Positions 1-9,809 of a stretch of DNA of 64,000 nucleotides are shown in pieces. How positions within the stretch are numbered: position 1 is the stretch's first letter; every line of letters begins with the position of its first letter. The position numbers were made by a program, and so were the translations under genes. This DNA comes from Burkholderia sp. GAS332. GTDB taxonomy: Bacteria > Pseudomonadota > Gammaproteobacteria > Burkholderiales > Burkholderiaceae. The stretch covers positions 992,001 through 1,056,000 of the forward strand of contig FSRV01000002.1 in assembly GCA_900142905.1 (NCBI GenBank), read 5' to 3'. Under the pieces are notes generated by a model that saw nothing but the letters and a program-made list of their open reading frames with translations, ran no database searches and was not told the DNA's origin.

Positions 1-836
<836 letters not shown>

Positions 837-866
837 ATGCAACGGTAGCGATAGGAGGAAACGAAG

Positions 867-2315
867 ATGCGCAAATTATTGATGTCCATGCTGATGGCCG
901 GTTCACTGCTCGCGGGCGGTGTCGGCGCCGCCCTCGCGGACGATGCTTCCGCCCCCGTAGCCACCGCAGCGTCGGCACCGGCCGCTGACGCGTCCGCCGC
1001 GCCGGCTGCCACCGCCGCAGCCGCACCTGATGCATCGGCCGCAGCCGCTGCCGCCGCACCGGCAGCGCCGACCGCGCCGTTCTCGGTCGATTCGTCGAAG
1101 ATCAATTCGGGCGACACCGCCTGGATGCTGACCTCCACCGCGCTCGTGCTGTTCATGACGATCCCGGGTCTGGCGCTGTTCTACGGCGGCATGGTCCGCA
1201 AGAAGAGCGTGCTCGCGATCCTGATGCAAAGCTTCGCGATCACCTGCCTGGTGTCGATCATCTGGGTCATTGTGGGCTACAGCCTCGCCTTCACGCCGGG
1301 CAACTCGTTCATCGGCGGTTTCTCGCGCTTCTTCATGGCGGGCATGAACTACATCCACGGCGACAAGGCCACGACGCTGACCGTCAGCCACCTTGCACCG
1401 ACGATCCCGGAAACGGTCTACGTCGTTTATCAGATGACGTTCGCGATCATTACCCCGGCGCTGATCACGGGCGCGTTTGCTGATCGCATGAAGTTCTCGG
1501 CGATGCTGGTGTTCATGACGCTGTGGTCGATCCTCGTCTACTCGCCAATCGCGCACATGGTCTGGGAACCGACCGGCTGGCTGGCTGCCGCGGGCATCCT
1601 CGACTTCGCGGGCGGCACGGTGGTGCACATCAACGCCGGTATCGCGGCGCTGGTCTGCGCGCTGGTGCTCGGCAAGCGTGTCGGCTACGGCAAGGAAGCG
1701 ATGGCGCCGCACAACCTGACGCTCACGCTGATCGGTGGCGCCATGCTGTGGGTGGGCTGGTTCGGCTTCAACGCGGGTTCGGCAGTGGCGGCAGACGGCC
1801 GTGCCGGTTTCGCGATGTTCGCAACGCAAGTGGCAACCGCAGCAGCAGCGCTCGCATGGATGTTCGCCGAATGGGCCACCAAGGGTAAGCCGTCGGTACT
1901 CGGTATCGTGTCGGGCGCCGTGGCAGGTCTGGTGGCGATTACGCCGGCTTCGGGCTTCGTCGGTATGACGGGTTCGCTGGTGATCGGCATCGCGGCAGGC
2001 CTGATCTGCTACTGGTCGGCTACGTGGCTCAAGCACAAGCTCGGTTACGACGACTCGCTCGACGCGTTCGGCGTGCACTGCATCGGCGGTATCGTGGGTG
2101 CGCTGCTGACCGGTGTGTTCGCGGTCAAGGACATCGGCGGCGCGGACGGCAGCGTGATCCTGCAAGCCAAGGGCGTGCTGACGACGCTGATCTACAGCGG
2201 CGTGGTGAGCTTCGTCCTGCTGAAGGTGATCGACATGGTGATGGGCATCCGCGTGTCGGAAGAAGATGAACGCGTGGGCCTGGATGTGAGCCTGCACGGC
2301 GAAGCCGTCGAATAG
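867..2315 (+). CDS. amtB: Ammonium transporter AmtB
   Basis: This 482-residue Amt/Mep/Rh channel conducts ammonium across the inner membrane. It starts at ATG 867 behind a strong AGGAGG-like site. It has a signal peptide (about residues 1-25), then an alanine- and proline-rich linker of about 45 residues, then the 11-helix Amt domain beginning near GDTAWMLTSTALVLFMTIPG. Conserved segments include ALFYGGMVRKK, the pore region around DFAGGTVVHINAG, and DSLDAFGVHCIGG with the conserved histidine. The C-terminus (EEDERVGLDVSLHGE) is the cytoplasmic tail that contacts GlnK. The long low-complexity linker after the signal peptide is typical of Burkholderia-type AmtB. Confidence 0.96.
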   Translation: MRKLLMSMLMAGSLLAGGVGAALADDASAPVATAASAPAADASAAPAATAAAAPDASAAAAAAAPAAPTAPFSVDSSKINSGDTAWMLTSTALVLFMTIPGLALFYGGMVRKKSVLAILMQSFAITCLVSIIWVIVGYSLAFTPGNSFIGGFSRFFMAGMNYIHGDKATTLTVSHLAPTIPETVYVVYQMTFAIITPALITGAFADRMKFSAMLVFMTLWSILVYSPIAHMVWEPTGWLAAAGILDFAGGTVVHINAGIAALVCALVLGKRVGYGKEAMAPHNLTLTLIGGAMLWVGWFGFNAGSAVAADGRAGFAMFATQVATAAAALAWMFAEWATKGKPSVLGIVSGAVAGLVAITPASGFVGMTGSLVIGIAAGLICYWSATWLKHKLGYDDSLDAFGVHCIGGIVGALLTGVFAVKDIGGADGSVILQAKGVLTTLIYSGVVSFVLLKVIDMVMGIRVSEEDERVGLDVSLHGEAVE

Positions 2316-2339
2316 GCTGCATGCCGAGTAAGTATCGGA

Positions 2340-2368
2340 AATAGCCCTGGCAGGTGCGATGGGCTATT
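2340..2368 (+). repeat. Hairpin downstream of amtB
   Basis: The perfect 8-base arms AATAGCCC (2340-2347) and GGGCTATT (2361-2368) flank a 13-base loop, 25 bases after the amtB stop. It immediately precedes the terminator at 2379 and may act with it or protect the transcript 3' end. Confidence 0.55.
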
Positions 2369-2378
2369 CTTCGACGTC

Positions 2379-2413
2379 GGGGGCGAAAGTGCATTTTCGC
2401 CCCCTGTCTTTTT
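2379..2413 (+). terminator. Rho-independent terminator of glnK-amtB
   Basis: The arms GGGGGCGAAA (2379-2388) and TTTCGCCCCC (2395-2404) pair perfectly around a 6-base loop. A T-rich run, TGTCTTTTT, follows. This is a canonical intrinsic terminator, about 65 bases after the amtB stop codon. Confidence 0.85.
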
Positions 2414-2461
2414 GCGCAGCGAATCGCGAGTCGCTACGCCGGTGTAGAACCAGCGAAATCT

Positions 2462-2761
2462 CTATCGCAGTGGCACCAGTAAGATCGTCGCCACCTCTCC
2501 CAAGGTGGCAATCGCAATCGCCGAATAGATCGGGTTGGCACTTAAAAACACGTGCAACTTGACCTCGTCTTTGAACTTGAGCCAGGTGCCGAAAAATCCT
2601 AGCGACAGGATCAGGCCAGCCAGGAGGCTGAATCCCAACAACACCTGCACCCACTTGTTGTGGGTGAGACCGTTTGTCTCCCATGCGAACGCTGCCAGGC
2701 AAACGAGTTGACTGGAGAGGACTGCTAATACGCCGGGATGATACTGTTTGAGTTTGTACAT
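2462..2761 (-). CDS. Small membrane protein of unknown function
   Basis: This 99-residue protein has three hydrophobic segments, around residues 10-27 (VLAVLSSQLVCLAAFAW), 40-60 (LLGFSLLAGLILSLGFFGTW) and 78-96 (PIYSAIAIATLGEVATILLV). It is therefore probably an inner-membrane protein. It begins MYKLKQYHPG. No strong ribosome binding site precedes ATG 2761. I do not recognise a family. It stands alone on the minus strand, convergent with amtB; the amtB terminator lies just beyond its 3' end. The pattern of hydrophobic runs separated by charged loops argues for a real gene. Confidence 0.6.
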   Translation of the reverse strand: MYKLKQYHPGVLAVLSSQLVCLAAFAWETNGLTHNKWVQVLLGFSLLAGLILSLGFFGTWLKFKDEVKLHVFLSANPIYSAIAIATLGEVATILLVPLR

Positions 2762-3215
2762 GAATGAAAGTGCCCCGTGCAGCCGCTCGTTCCGTGGTCA
2801 TGAGCCCGTCCAGGAAGCGACGGTGGTTTTATAAGGTGCGGTTGCGGACGCTGTCGGCAATGCCGAGTCGGCAGGGACCGCAAAATTGCAAGCGCTGCAA
2901 GATCCGAGGCGTGGCAGCCTCCCGCTGTCACGTAGGGCGCTTCACGAAGGAAGTTGTACGCTATGTGCCGTTACGTTATCCGTGGTACCCGACCCATTTT
3001 ACAGGGATGACCACGGGTGTTGTCACACTAATGCACTCATGCAAAGAAACGGCGGGTTACCGTCATGCCCAAATGACTGCACGAAAACGTATACCGGGTG
3101 TTCAGGCAAGCTCGGGGTCGACGGCATCAACCGAATCCAACCGGAAGAGGGTATGAGGCCCATGATCGCCGATATGCTAGCGTTGGGTCTGGACCCAATG
3201 TGAAGTGCGACACCC
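2762..3215. other. Intergenic region, no gene seen
   Basis: This region lies between the divergent small membrane protein and the LysR gene. Short frames in it have no recognisable character. The only clear structure is the inverted repeat at 3183-3198 next to the LysR start. Confidence 0.5.
3183..3198. promoter_or_regulatory. Perfect inverted repeat upstream of LysR gene (candidate operator)
   Basis: TTGGGTC and GACCCAA face each other around a 2-base centre, ending 17 bases before the LysR start at 3216. Position and symmetry suit an autoregulatory operator or a structure masking translation initiation. The assignment is inferred from sequence only. Confidence 0.4.
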
Positions 3216-4118
3216 ATGGAAAACCTCCTCAAGAAGCTTGACCTCACCTCGCTGCGCCTGTTCGTCGCCGTCTGCCAGGAGCAGAACATCGCGCGCGCGG
3301 CTGAGCGCGAGTTCATCGCGTCTTCCGCGGTGAGCCGGCGTATCGCTGAGATCGAGGCGCTGATCGGCTTGCCGGTGATTCAACGCCAGTCACGCGGCAT
3401 TACGGTGACGCCGGTCGGCGAGACCGTGCTGCGCTATGCGCTGGCTATCATCGGCAACATCGAACAGATGAGCGCCGAGTTGTCGCGCTTTTCGTCGGGG
3501 GCGAAGGGCCGGGTGCGGGTGGTGGCGAATCTCTCGTCGATCGTGCAGTTTCTGCCGGAAGACGTAGCGGCCTTCGGGCGCGTGTTTCCGGAGGTGTCGA
3601 TCGAACTGGAAGAGGAGAACAGCACAGATGTGCTGCGTATCGTCGATGAACACGGCGCGGATTTCGGCATCTGCAATCGGGTGGCCGGCAGTGAAGCCTT
3701 CGAGCAGGTGCCGTATCGGGAAGACCGATTGGCGGTGCTGGTGCCGGGCGGTCATCGTCTCGCCAACGTGTCGCGCGTGGGGTTCGAGGCGCTGCTCGAT
3801 GACAGCTTTGTCGGCCTGCGCAGCGAGAGCGCGCTGACGCAGCTTCTCGCGCAGCAGGCGGCCAGCGCGGGGCGGCAGCTCGACGTCAAGATCCGCGTCA
3901 GCAGCCTTGACGCGTTATGCCGGATGGTCCACGCGGGCCTCGGGATAGCGATCGTGCCTGAACAGGTGGCATTGCTCTATGTGAACACGCTCGACGTGCG
4001 TTTGCTCTCCTTGAGCGATGCCTGGGCGGTGCGGCATCTCATCATGATCTTCAAGTCGCGCGATCAGTTAAGCGCTAGCGCGGCGGCGCTGGTGGGGTTC
4101 CTCGGCAGCAAGCCCTAG
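3216..4118 (+). CDS. LysR-family transcriptional regulator
   Basis: This 300-residue LysR-type regulator has the N-terminal winged helix-turn-helix at about residues 9-66, with AAEREFIASSAVSRRIAEIE as the recognition region. The co-inducer binding domain follows from about residue 93. LTTRs bind as tetramers and usually activate an adjacent or divergent operon when the pathway metabolite binds. The gene is followed on the same strand by an aconitase-family enzyme and an MFS transporter, so these are the likely targets. The chosen start is MENLLKKLDLTSLRLF. No clear Shine-Dalgarno sequence precedes it, and a perfect inverted repeat sits 17 bases upstream. Confidence 0.88.
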   Translation: MENLLKKLDLTSLRLFVAVCQEQNIARAAEREFIASSAVSRRIAEIEALIGLPVIQRQSRGITVTPVGETVLRYALAIIGNIEQMSAELSRFSSGAKGRVRVVANLSSIVQFLPEDVAAFGRVFPEVSIELEEENSTDVLRIVDEHGADFGICNRVAGSEAFEQVPYREDRLAVLVPGGHRLANVSRVGFEALLDDSFVGLRSESALTQLLAQQAASAGRQLDVKIRVSSLDALCRMVHAGLGIAIVPEQVALLYVNTLDVRLLSLSDAWAVRHLIMIFKSRDQLSASAAALVGFLGSKP

Positions 4119-4224
4119 CCCGCGGGATGCCTCGCATCATTCTCCAAACGAGACGTCTGCGTTGCCACACCGGCACTTCGGCATCGCCAACGCGCGCCGT
4201 ATAGTGAGCGCAAGGAGATTGACC

Positions 4225-6192
4225 ATGAGCGATACGATTCGTCTGGACGGCCGCGTGCTGTACCTGTCCCAGGACCCCGCGGTGATCGAGGCCCAACTCG
4301 CCGGCGAAAATTTCACGCGCGCCACCGCGGGTGCGCTGCGCGATAACGTCTCCACCGACGAGATCACACCGGTCACCGTCATGCTGACTTACGACGAGCG
4401 CCTCGGCCAGTATCCCTACGTCGGCTTCAAGGCGGGCGAGCGCATGCCGATAGGCCGCCATGCGATCAAGGCCGGCGGCTTCCAGGTGACCGTGGCGGGC
4501 AAACGCTACGGCAAGGGTTCTTCGCGCGAATCGAGCCCGTTGGCGGAGTTGTCGGCGGGAATTCGTTTGATCGTCGCCGAGAGTTTCGAGCGTATCTATC
4601 AGCAGAATTGCGACAACATCGGCATCCTCACGACCACGGATTTCTCCGTGCTCGATCGTTTGGTCGCGGGAGAGGCGGTGCCGATCGACGAGTTTCTCAA
4701 GGGGCGCGATGCGCTCACCCAGCAGATCATTCGCAGCGGCGGGTTGCTTGCGTACAGCAAGTTTGCGGACTGGCCCGCGCCGCGCATGCGGGAGACCGCA
4801 GACGTGGCGAACGCGGCAAACACCGCAAACGCCACCGAGCCGAAGACGCTGGTCGAGAAGATCATCGCGCGCCATCTTCACCCTGGCGTTGAAAGCGCGC
4901 AACGCGGCGACGGTGTGTTCATCGCCGCCGACTGGCGCTTCAGCCACGACTACTTCACCGGCATGTGCGCGCATCTGATGCATCGCGCGTTCGGCAAGCC
5001 CGCGCCGCTGCATGCGCCGGATCACATCATCGCGTTTCAGGATCACCTGGTGCTCGCCTCGCAAAGCATTCCGCACGTCCGTGACGGATTGCTGCCGGGC
5101 GTCGCCAATCTGATGGAAGGGCACACGTCATTCTCGCGCGACTATCCGGTGCGCTCGCACGGCGCGCTCGACAACTCACCGGGTTCCGAAGGCATCTGTC
5201 ATGCGCTGATGGCCGAGCAGTATGCGTTGCCGGGGCAGGTTGCGTGCGGCACCGATTCGCATACGCCGCATTCGGGCGCGCTCGGCTGCCTCGCATTCGG
5301 TGCGGGCGCAACGGATATCGCCAATAGCTGGGTGACGGGCTACGTGCGCTGCAAAGTGCCGGAGACCCTGCGCATCGAAATCGACGGCAGCTTGCGCGAC
5401 GGCGTAACAGCGAAGGACGTCGTGCTGTATCTGCTGCAGATGGACGCGATCCGCTCGGGCGGTGCGATCGGCCTCGTGTTCGAATACGGCGGCGCGGCGG
5501 TACGCGCGATGTCGATCGACGAGCGCGCGACGCTCACCAACATGGTCGCCGAGCTGGGCGGCTTCACGGGCATCGTGGAACCGGACGAACGCACGGTGGC
5601 GTTTCTGAAGGAGCGCCGTGGCGTCGATTTCACCCTTGAAAACTGGATGAAAAGCGATCCAGGCGCCACGTATCGCGACACGATCCGCATCGACGCTACC
5701 GCCATCGAACCGATGCTCGCGCGTCCAGGCGATCCGGGCAACGGCGTGCCGGCGCCGCAGCTGGAGCAGGACGTCGCGATCGATATCGCGTATGGCGGCT
5801 CATGTACGGCGGGCAAACGCGAAGACTTCGACTTCTATCACGAGGTATTGCGCTGGGGCGTGGAGCGGGGCATGCGTGTGCCCGAGGGCACGCGTCTTTT
5901 CCTGCAATTCGGCACCATGGCCGTGCGCGCGTATTGCGAGCGCCAGGGCTATCTGCCGGTTTTCGAGCGCGCGGGCGTGACGCTCGTGATGCCCGGCTGC
6001 GGGTCGTGCGCGAATTGCGGACCGGGGCAGTCGGCCCATGCGAACGAGGTGACGATCAGCGCGATCAACCGCAATTTCCCCGGGCGCTCGGGTCCAGGCA
6101 ATGTGTGGCTCGCCAGCCCGTACACCGTTGCAGCGAGCGCGTTGGCGGGAAAAATTACCACCTTCGAACAATTGAAGCGCGCACGCGGCTAG
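4225..6192 (+). CDS. Aconitase/isopropylmalate-dehydratase family enzyme, swivel domain first
   Basis: This 655-residue [4Fe-4S] hydro-lyase has an unusual domain order. The LeuD-like swivel domain comes first (about residues 25-185, motif KRYGKGSSRESSP). A linker follows, then the LeuC/aconitase catalytic domains (about 205-650). Cluster ligands are C341 in CGTDSHTPHSG, then C592 and C595 in PGCGSCANCGPG. The order resembles AcnB without its N-terminal HEAT-like domain and is opposite to AcnA. The start at 4225 follows CAAGGAGATTGACC; an upstream ATG at 4162 lacks such a site. The neighbours suggest dehydration or isomerisation of an imported di- or tricarboxylate. The exact substrate is not readable from sequence. 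Confidence 0.82.
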   Translation: MSDTIRLDGRVLYLSQDPAVIEAQLAGENFTRATAGALRDNVSTDEITPVTVMLTYDERLGQYPYVGFKAGERMPIGRHAIKAGGFQVTVAGKRYGKGSSRESSPLAELSAGIRLIVAESFERIYQQNCDNIGILTTTDFSVLDRLVAGEAVPIDEFLKGRDALTQQIIRSGGLLAYSKFADWPAPRMRETADVANAANTANATEPKTLVEKIIARHLHPGVESAQRGDGVFIAADWRFSHDYFTGMCAHLMHRAFGKPAPLHAPDHIIAFQDHLVLASQSIPHVRDGLLPGVANLMEGHTSFSRDYPVRSHGALDNSPGSEGICHALMAEQYALPGQVACGTDSHTPHSGALGCLAFGAGATDIANSWVTGYVRCKVPETLRIEIDGSLRDGVTAKDVVLYLLQMDAIRSGGAIGLVFEYGGAAVRAMSIDERATLTNMVAELGGFTGIVEPDERTVAFLKERRGVDFTLENWMKSDPGATYRDTIRIDATAIEPMLARPGDPGNGVPAPQLEQDVAIDIAYGGSCTAGKREDFDFYHEVLRWGVERGMRVPEGTRLFLQFGTMAVRAYCERQGYLPVFERAGVTLVMPGCGSCANCGPGQSAHANEVTISAINRNFPGRSGPGNVWLASPYTVAASALAGKITTFEQLKRARG

Positions 6193-6328
6193 AATGCTGG
6201 CCGGACCTTGAGGCCCGGCATCGTGGTGCGCGTGACACGCGAAAGTACGAAAGACCGGCACAAGACCGGGCCCGGCGAGCATCATCGTGCATCGCCAGAA
6301 TGATAAGAATCACCAGGAGACAAACCCT

Positions 6329-7804
6329 ATGGCATCCCCCGATCACGCCGGGTCCGTCGCGCGCAGCGCCGGCGGCACGGCGTCTTCCGCAACCGCAACC
6401 GCGGCGGCCGCGACTGCCGCGGCGTCCGTTCCACTCGACGCGGGCAGCATCTCCGCACGCCTCGACCGCCTGCCCGCCACGCGCTCCATCTGGAAGCTGG
6501 TAGTGCTGCTGAGCCTCGGCTTCTTCTTCGAATTGTACGACCTGCTGTACTCGGGCTATGTCGCGCCGGGCCTCGTCAAAAGCGGCCTGCTGACCGCCAC
6601 GACGCACGGCCTGTTCGGCTCGACCGGTGTCGCGAGTTTCATCGCCGCGTTGTTCAGCGGGCTGTTCATCGGCACGATCGCCTGCGGCTTTCTGGCGGAT
6701 CGCTTCGGCCGCCGCGCCGTGTTCACGTATTCGCTGCTGTGGTACACGGCGGCCAACGTCGTGATGGCCTTTCAGGAAACGGCGACCGGTTTGAACTTCT
6801 GGCGCTTCGTGGCGGGGATCGGCATCGGCGTCGAACTGGTGACGATCGGCACGTACATCTCCGAGCTGGTACCCAAGCAGATTCGCGGGCGCGCGTTCGC
6901 CTGCGAACAGGCCGTCGGTTTTACGGCGGTGCCGGTGGTCGCGTTCCTCTCTTACTTGCTGGTGCCGCGCACGCTGCTTGGACTCGACGGCTGGCGCTGG
7001 GTGGTGCTGATCGGCGCGCACGGTGCGCTGTTTGTCTGGTGGATCCGGCGCGCGTTGCCGGAAAGCCCGCGTTGGCTCGCGCAGCAAGGGCGTCTCGCCG
7101 AAGCCGATCGCGTGATGAGCGAGCTCGAGGCTAAAGTGCGCCGCGAGTACGGCCGTGAACTGCCGCCGCCGGCGCCAGCGGTGCCGGTCGCGCCGCGCGG
7201 CAGCTTCCGCGATATGTGGATACCGCCGTACCGTAGCCGCACGGTGATGATGACGATCTTCAATATTTTCCAGACGGTCGGCTTCTACGGCTTTGCGAAC
7301 TGGGTGCCGACGCTGCTGATCAAGCAGGGCATTACGATCACCACGAGCCTGATGTACTCGAGCGTGATCGCACTGGCCGCTCCCGTCGGACCGATAATTG
7401 GCCTGTTCATCGGCGACCGCTTTGAGCGGAAGACGGTCATTGTCGTGATGGCGGCTGTGAATATCGTCTGCGGGCTGTGGTTCAGCCAGGCGTCCGGCGC
7501 GGTATTGCTGGTGAGCCTCGGTGTGTGTCTGACGCTGGCGGGCAATATCATTTCCTATAGCTTCCATGCCTACCAGACCGAGCTTTTTCCGACCAGCATT
7601 CGTGCGCGCGCGGTGGGTTTTGTCTACTCGTGGAGTCGGTTTTCCGCGATCTTCACGGCCTTTCTGATTGCAGCGGTGTTGAAGCACTTCGGCACCACCG
7701 GCGTGTTTGTGTTCATCGCCGGTGCAATGCTGATCGTGATGCTCGCGATTGGTTTGATGGGGCCGCGGACGAAGGGTATCGAATTGGAGAAAATATCTCG
7801 GTAG
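6329..7804 (+). CDS. MFS transporter, organic acid/sugar type
   Basis: This 491-residue major facilitator has about 12 membrane helices. It shows the loop 2-3 signature GFLADRFGRRAVF, the PESPRWLAQQGRL motif after helix 6 typical of the sugar and aromatic-acid transporter branch, and the second-half repeat GDRFERKTVIV. An alanine-rich cytoplasmic N-terminus precedes helix 1. The ATG at 6329 follows CCAGGAGACAAACCCT and is preferred to the ATG at 6287. It lies about 135 bases after the aconitase-like gene on the same strand and probably imports that enzyme's substrate by proton symport. Substrate identity is inferred only from neighbourhood. Confidence 0.85.
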   Translation: MASPDHAGSVARSAGGTASSATATAAAATAAASVPLDAGSISARLDRLPATRSIWKLVVLLSLGFFFELYDLLYSGYVAPGLVKSGLLTATTHGLFGSTGVASFIAALFSGLFIGTIACGFLADRFGRRAVFTYSLLWYTAANVVMAFQETATGLNFWRFVAGIGIGVELVTIGTYISELVPKQIRGRAFACEQAVGFTAVPVVAFLSYLLVPRTLLGLDGWRWVVLIGAHGALFVWWIRRALPESPRWLAQQGRLAEADRVMSELEAKVRREYGRELPPPAPAVPVAPRGSFRDMWIPPYRSRTVMMTIFNIFQTVGFYGFANWVPTLLIKQGITITTSLMYSSVIALAAPVGPIIGLFIGDRFERKTVIVVMAAVNIVCGLWFSQASGAVLLVSLGVCLTLAGNIISYSFHAYQTELFPTSIRARAVGFVYSWSRFSAIFTAFLIAAVLKHFGTTGVFVFIAGAMLIVMLAIGLMGPRTKGIELEKISR

Positions 7805-8081
7805 CCTTTGGCCAGCCAGGCCACGGGATTTGCACGGTGGGCACAGCGCATGCTGAATGATGATCGGCAACGCGTTGCCATGCGCGGCACTCTCGCCGCG
7901 CATCTGCCAGAGCGTTCGCTCTGAGAGCCGGGCGCCCATCGTTGGGTGCGGACAATCATGGGATTGCGCCGCTGTCCGGATTGAGCCATGGTCGTAGGCG
8001 ACTCTGGACGGGTACAGGGACCTCGAAGGTCCACATCTGCGCCTGTACGGGCTTGCTTCGGCCAGTCACCGGAGAAGTCTC
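7805..8081. other. Hairpin-rich intergenic region before Mn catalase
   Basis: No gene is seen. The region holds several perfect inverted repeats. ATGCGCGGC/GCCGCGCAT lies at 7880-7903, CAGAGCG/CGCTCTG at 7908-7923, and GGACCT/AGGTCC at 8018-8032. The last is nested within GTACAGG/CCTGTAC at 8012-8048. The first two may end the MFS transcript; the last two lie in the probable leader of the catalase gene. Confidence 0.5.
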
Positions 8082-8954
8082 ATGTTCATTCATAACAAAC
8101 GCCTTCAGTACACCGTGCGCGTCGCTGCGCCGAATCCGGGTCTTGCGAATCTGCTCCTCGAGCAATTCGGTGGCCCTCAGGGCGAGCTCGGTGCCGCCTG
8201 CCGGTACTTCACCCAGGCTGTTGGCGAAGATGATCCTGGTCGCAAGGATCTGTTGTTCGATATCGCCACCGAAGAATTGAGCCATCTGGAGATTGTCGGC
8301 TCGATTGTCGCCATGCTGAACAAAAGTGCAAAGGGCCAATTGGCCGAAGCCGTGGAGGCCGAGGCGGAGTTGTATCGTTCGATGACGGGGGGAGGAAACG
8401 ACTCCCACACGACGGCATTGCTATACGGTGGGGGACCGGCCCTTACGAATTCGGCCGGTGTGCCGTGGAGCGCTGCCTATGTCGACACGATCGGCGATCC
8501 AACGGCCGATTTGCGCTCGAACATTGCCGCCGAGGCTCGCGCGAAGATTGTTTATGAACGCCTCATCAACGTGACAGATGATCCGGGCATCAAGGAAACG
8601 CTCGGCTTTCTGATGACACGAGAAATCGCCCACCAGAAATCGTTCGAGAAGGCTTTACATTCGATCCAGCCAAACTTTCCGCAGGGCAAGCTTCCTGGCG
8701 TGCCGGAATACACCAGCGTGTACTACAAGATGTCGCAAGGTGGTGATGCGACGCGCGGGCCATGGAACGAAGGCCCGGACTGGGAGTTCGTCGCTGACCC
8801 GGAGCCTGCCGTCGATGGCGGGGACGGATTGGCCACGGTCAATGTATCGCAACGTGACGTAAAGGTGTTGCAGGCAATGGCTTCGAGAACGGCATCGGAC
8901 GCGGCCTCGGATCCAACGACAGGGGCAGACCTCGGCGCAGGTCAGACCGTTTGA
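8082..8954 (+). CDS. Manganese catalase (non-haem)
   Basis: This 290-residue dimanganese catalase converts hydrogen peroxide to water and oxygen. The four-helix ferritin-like fold shows the expected ligand pattern. E35 is in GGPQGELGAA, E65 and H68 are in ATEELSHLEIV, the second glutamate is in AAEARAKIVYERL, and the second histidine is in MTREIAHQKSFEKAL. The C-terminal part (YKMSQGGDATRGPWNEG) matches the family tail, followed by a variable extension. The start is preceded by CCGGAGAAGTCTC. Such catalases in proteobacteria are often stationary-phase or envelope-stress genes. The following genes (phasin, ParB-like, YihY) fit a stress stretch. Confidence 0.94.
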   Translation: MFIHNKRLQYTVRVAAPNPGLANLLLEQFGGPQGELGAACRYFTQAVGEDDPGRKDLLFDIATEELSHLEIVGSIVAMLNKSAKGQLAEAVEAEAELYRSMTGGGNDSHTTALLYGGGPALTNSAGVPWSAAYVDTIGDPTADLRSNIAAEARAKIVYERLINVTDDPGIKETLGFLMTREIAHQKSFEKALHSIQPNFPQGKLPGVPEYTSVYYKMSQGGDATRGPWNEGPDWEFVADPEPAVDGGDGLATVNVSQRDVKVLQAMASRTASDAASDPTTGADLGAGQTV

Positions 8955-8962
8955 TGGTGTCG

Positions 8963-8998
8963 GTGGAAGCGCGGCCGTTGGCACGGTCGCGCTTCCAC
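8963..8998 (+). terminator. Strong hairpin after Mn catalase
   Basis: The 11-base arms GTGGAAGCGCG and CGCGCTTCCAC pair perfectly. An inner CCGT/ACGG stem is capped by TGGC. The structure starts 8 bases after the catalase stop. No long U-tract follows, so it may be a weak terminator or a 3'-end stabiliser. Confidence 0.6.
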
Positions 8999-9106
8999 TG
9001 TCTCGCGCCAGTCGCTCAAGTTTCTTCCAATAGAGTTGAACGGCGAGGTGGGTATGCGGCTTGCGAATGGAGGAACGCAATCGCGTCCCCCCATTAAGGA
9101 GCCTCT

Positions 9107-9607
9107 ATGTATCCCGTTACCCTGAATCCGTTAGCCCTGCGTCAATCCGCGACTGCCGTCGAAGCGGCCTTCGATTGCACCACCGAACTCTTTGTCGGTT
9201 TCCAGAGATCTGTCGAGTTGAATGTACAGACCGCCAAAACGTCAATCTCCGAGCAAGCGGCATTGACGGACGCGGCCCTGTCTGTCCGCACACCGAGTGA
9301 GCTCATTGATCTGCACACACAGCAATTGTCGGCCGCTGGTGAAAAGACGTTCGCATACTGCCGGCATGTGGAAACCATCGCTGCAGAAACGGCAAGTCGC
9401 TTCTTTACGGCGATGAGCGTGCACTCGGAAGATTTTCTGAAGCGCCTGGAGGAGATGACGAATTTTGCATCTGGCGGCTTCGCCGCTCAGGTCAACAGGA
9501 CGAGTCTGCTTATCACCGGGGAGCCTGCGGTCGCGGAGCCGGTTGCAATTGTGGACAGCGCTGGCAAGGTGCTTTCCTCGGGCGATGGCCCCAGCGATTT
9601 GCACTAG
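9107..9607 (+). CDS. Phasin family protein
   Basis: This 166-residue protein fits the phasin_2 family, which coats polyhydroxyalkanoate granules. It is nearly all helical. The heptad-like amphipathic core includes LRQSATAVEAAFDCTTELFVGFQ and SSELIDLHTQQLSAAGEKT-like segments typical of PHA granule proteins. A less ordered C-terminus follows. The start at 9107 follows TTAAGGAGCCTCT, a good ribosome binding site. It is downstream of the Mn catalase and in the same orientation. As a paralogue outside a pha operon it may serve in stress-linked granule formation; that role is inference. Confidence 0.85.
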   Translation: MYPVTLNPLALRQSATAVEAAFDCTTELFVGFQRSVELNVQTAKTSISEQAALTDAALSVRTPSELIDLHTQQLSAAGEKTFAYCRHVETIAAETASRFFTAMSVHSEDFLKRLEEMTNFASGGFAAQVNRTSLLITGEPAVAEPVAIVDSAGKVLSSGDGPSDLH

Positions 9608-9809
9608 TGTGACTAGTGTGGCAGCGGGCGGCCACGGCGGGAATTCAATCGATCGGAAGCAACTATAAACGCCCGGCAATGCGACTGTCAGCGCCAGCCT
9701 GCCAAGGCACGCCTCTTGCGGTGAGACGCATGCCATCCATGTCCAATGAGGCGCAAGCCATGACGTGGTTGTCCAGGCTTTTCCGGACTTGGTGGGTTTG
9801 GAGCTGAAA

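Noticed and set aside
903..2297. 464-residue minus-strand open frame opposite amtB
   Set aside because: Composition is that of an antisense shadow and amtB is unmistakable on the other strand.
6155..7939. 594-residue minus-strand open frame opposite the MFS gene
   Set aside because: It is Arg/His/Gln-rich and featureless. It mirrors a well-supported transporter on the plus strand.
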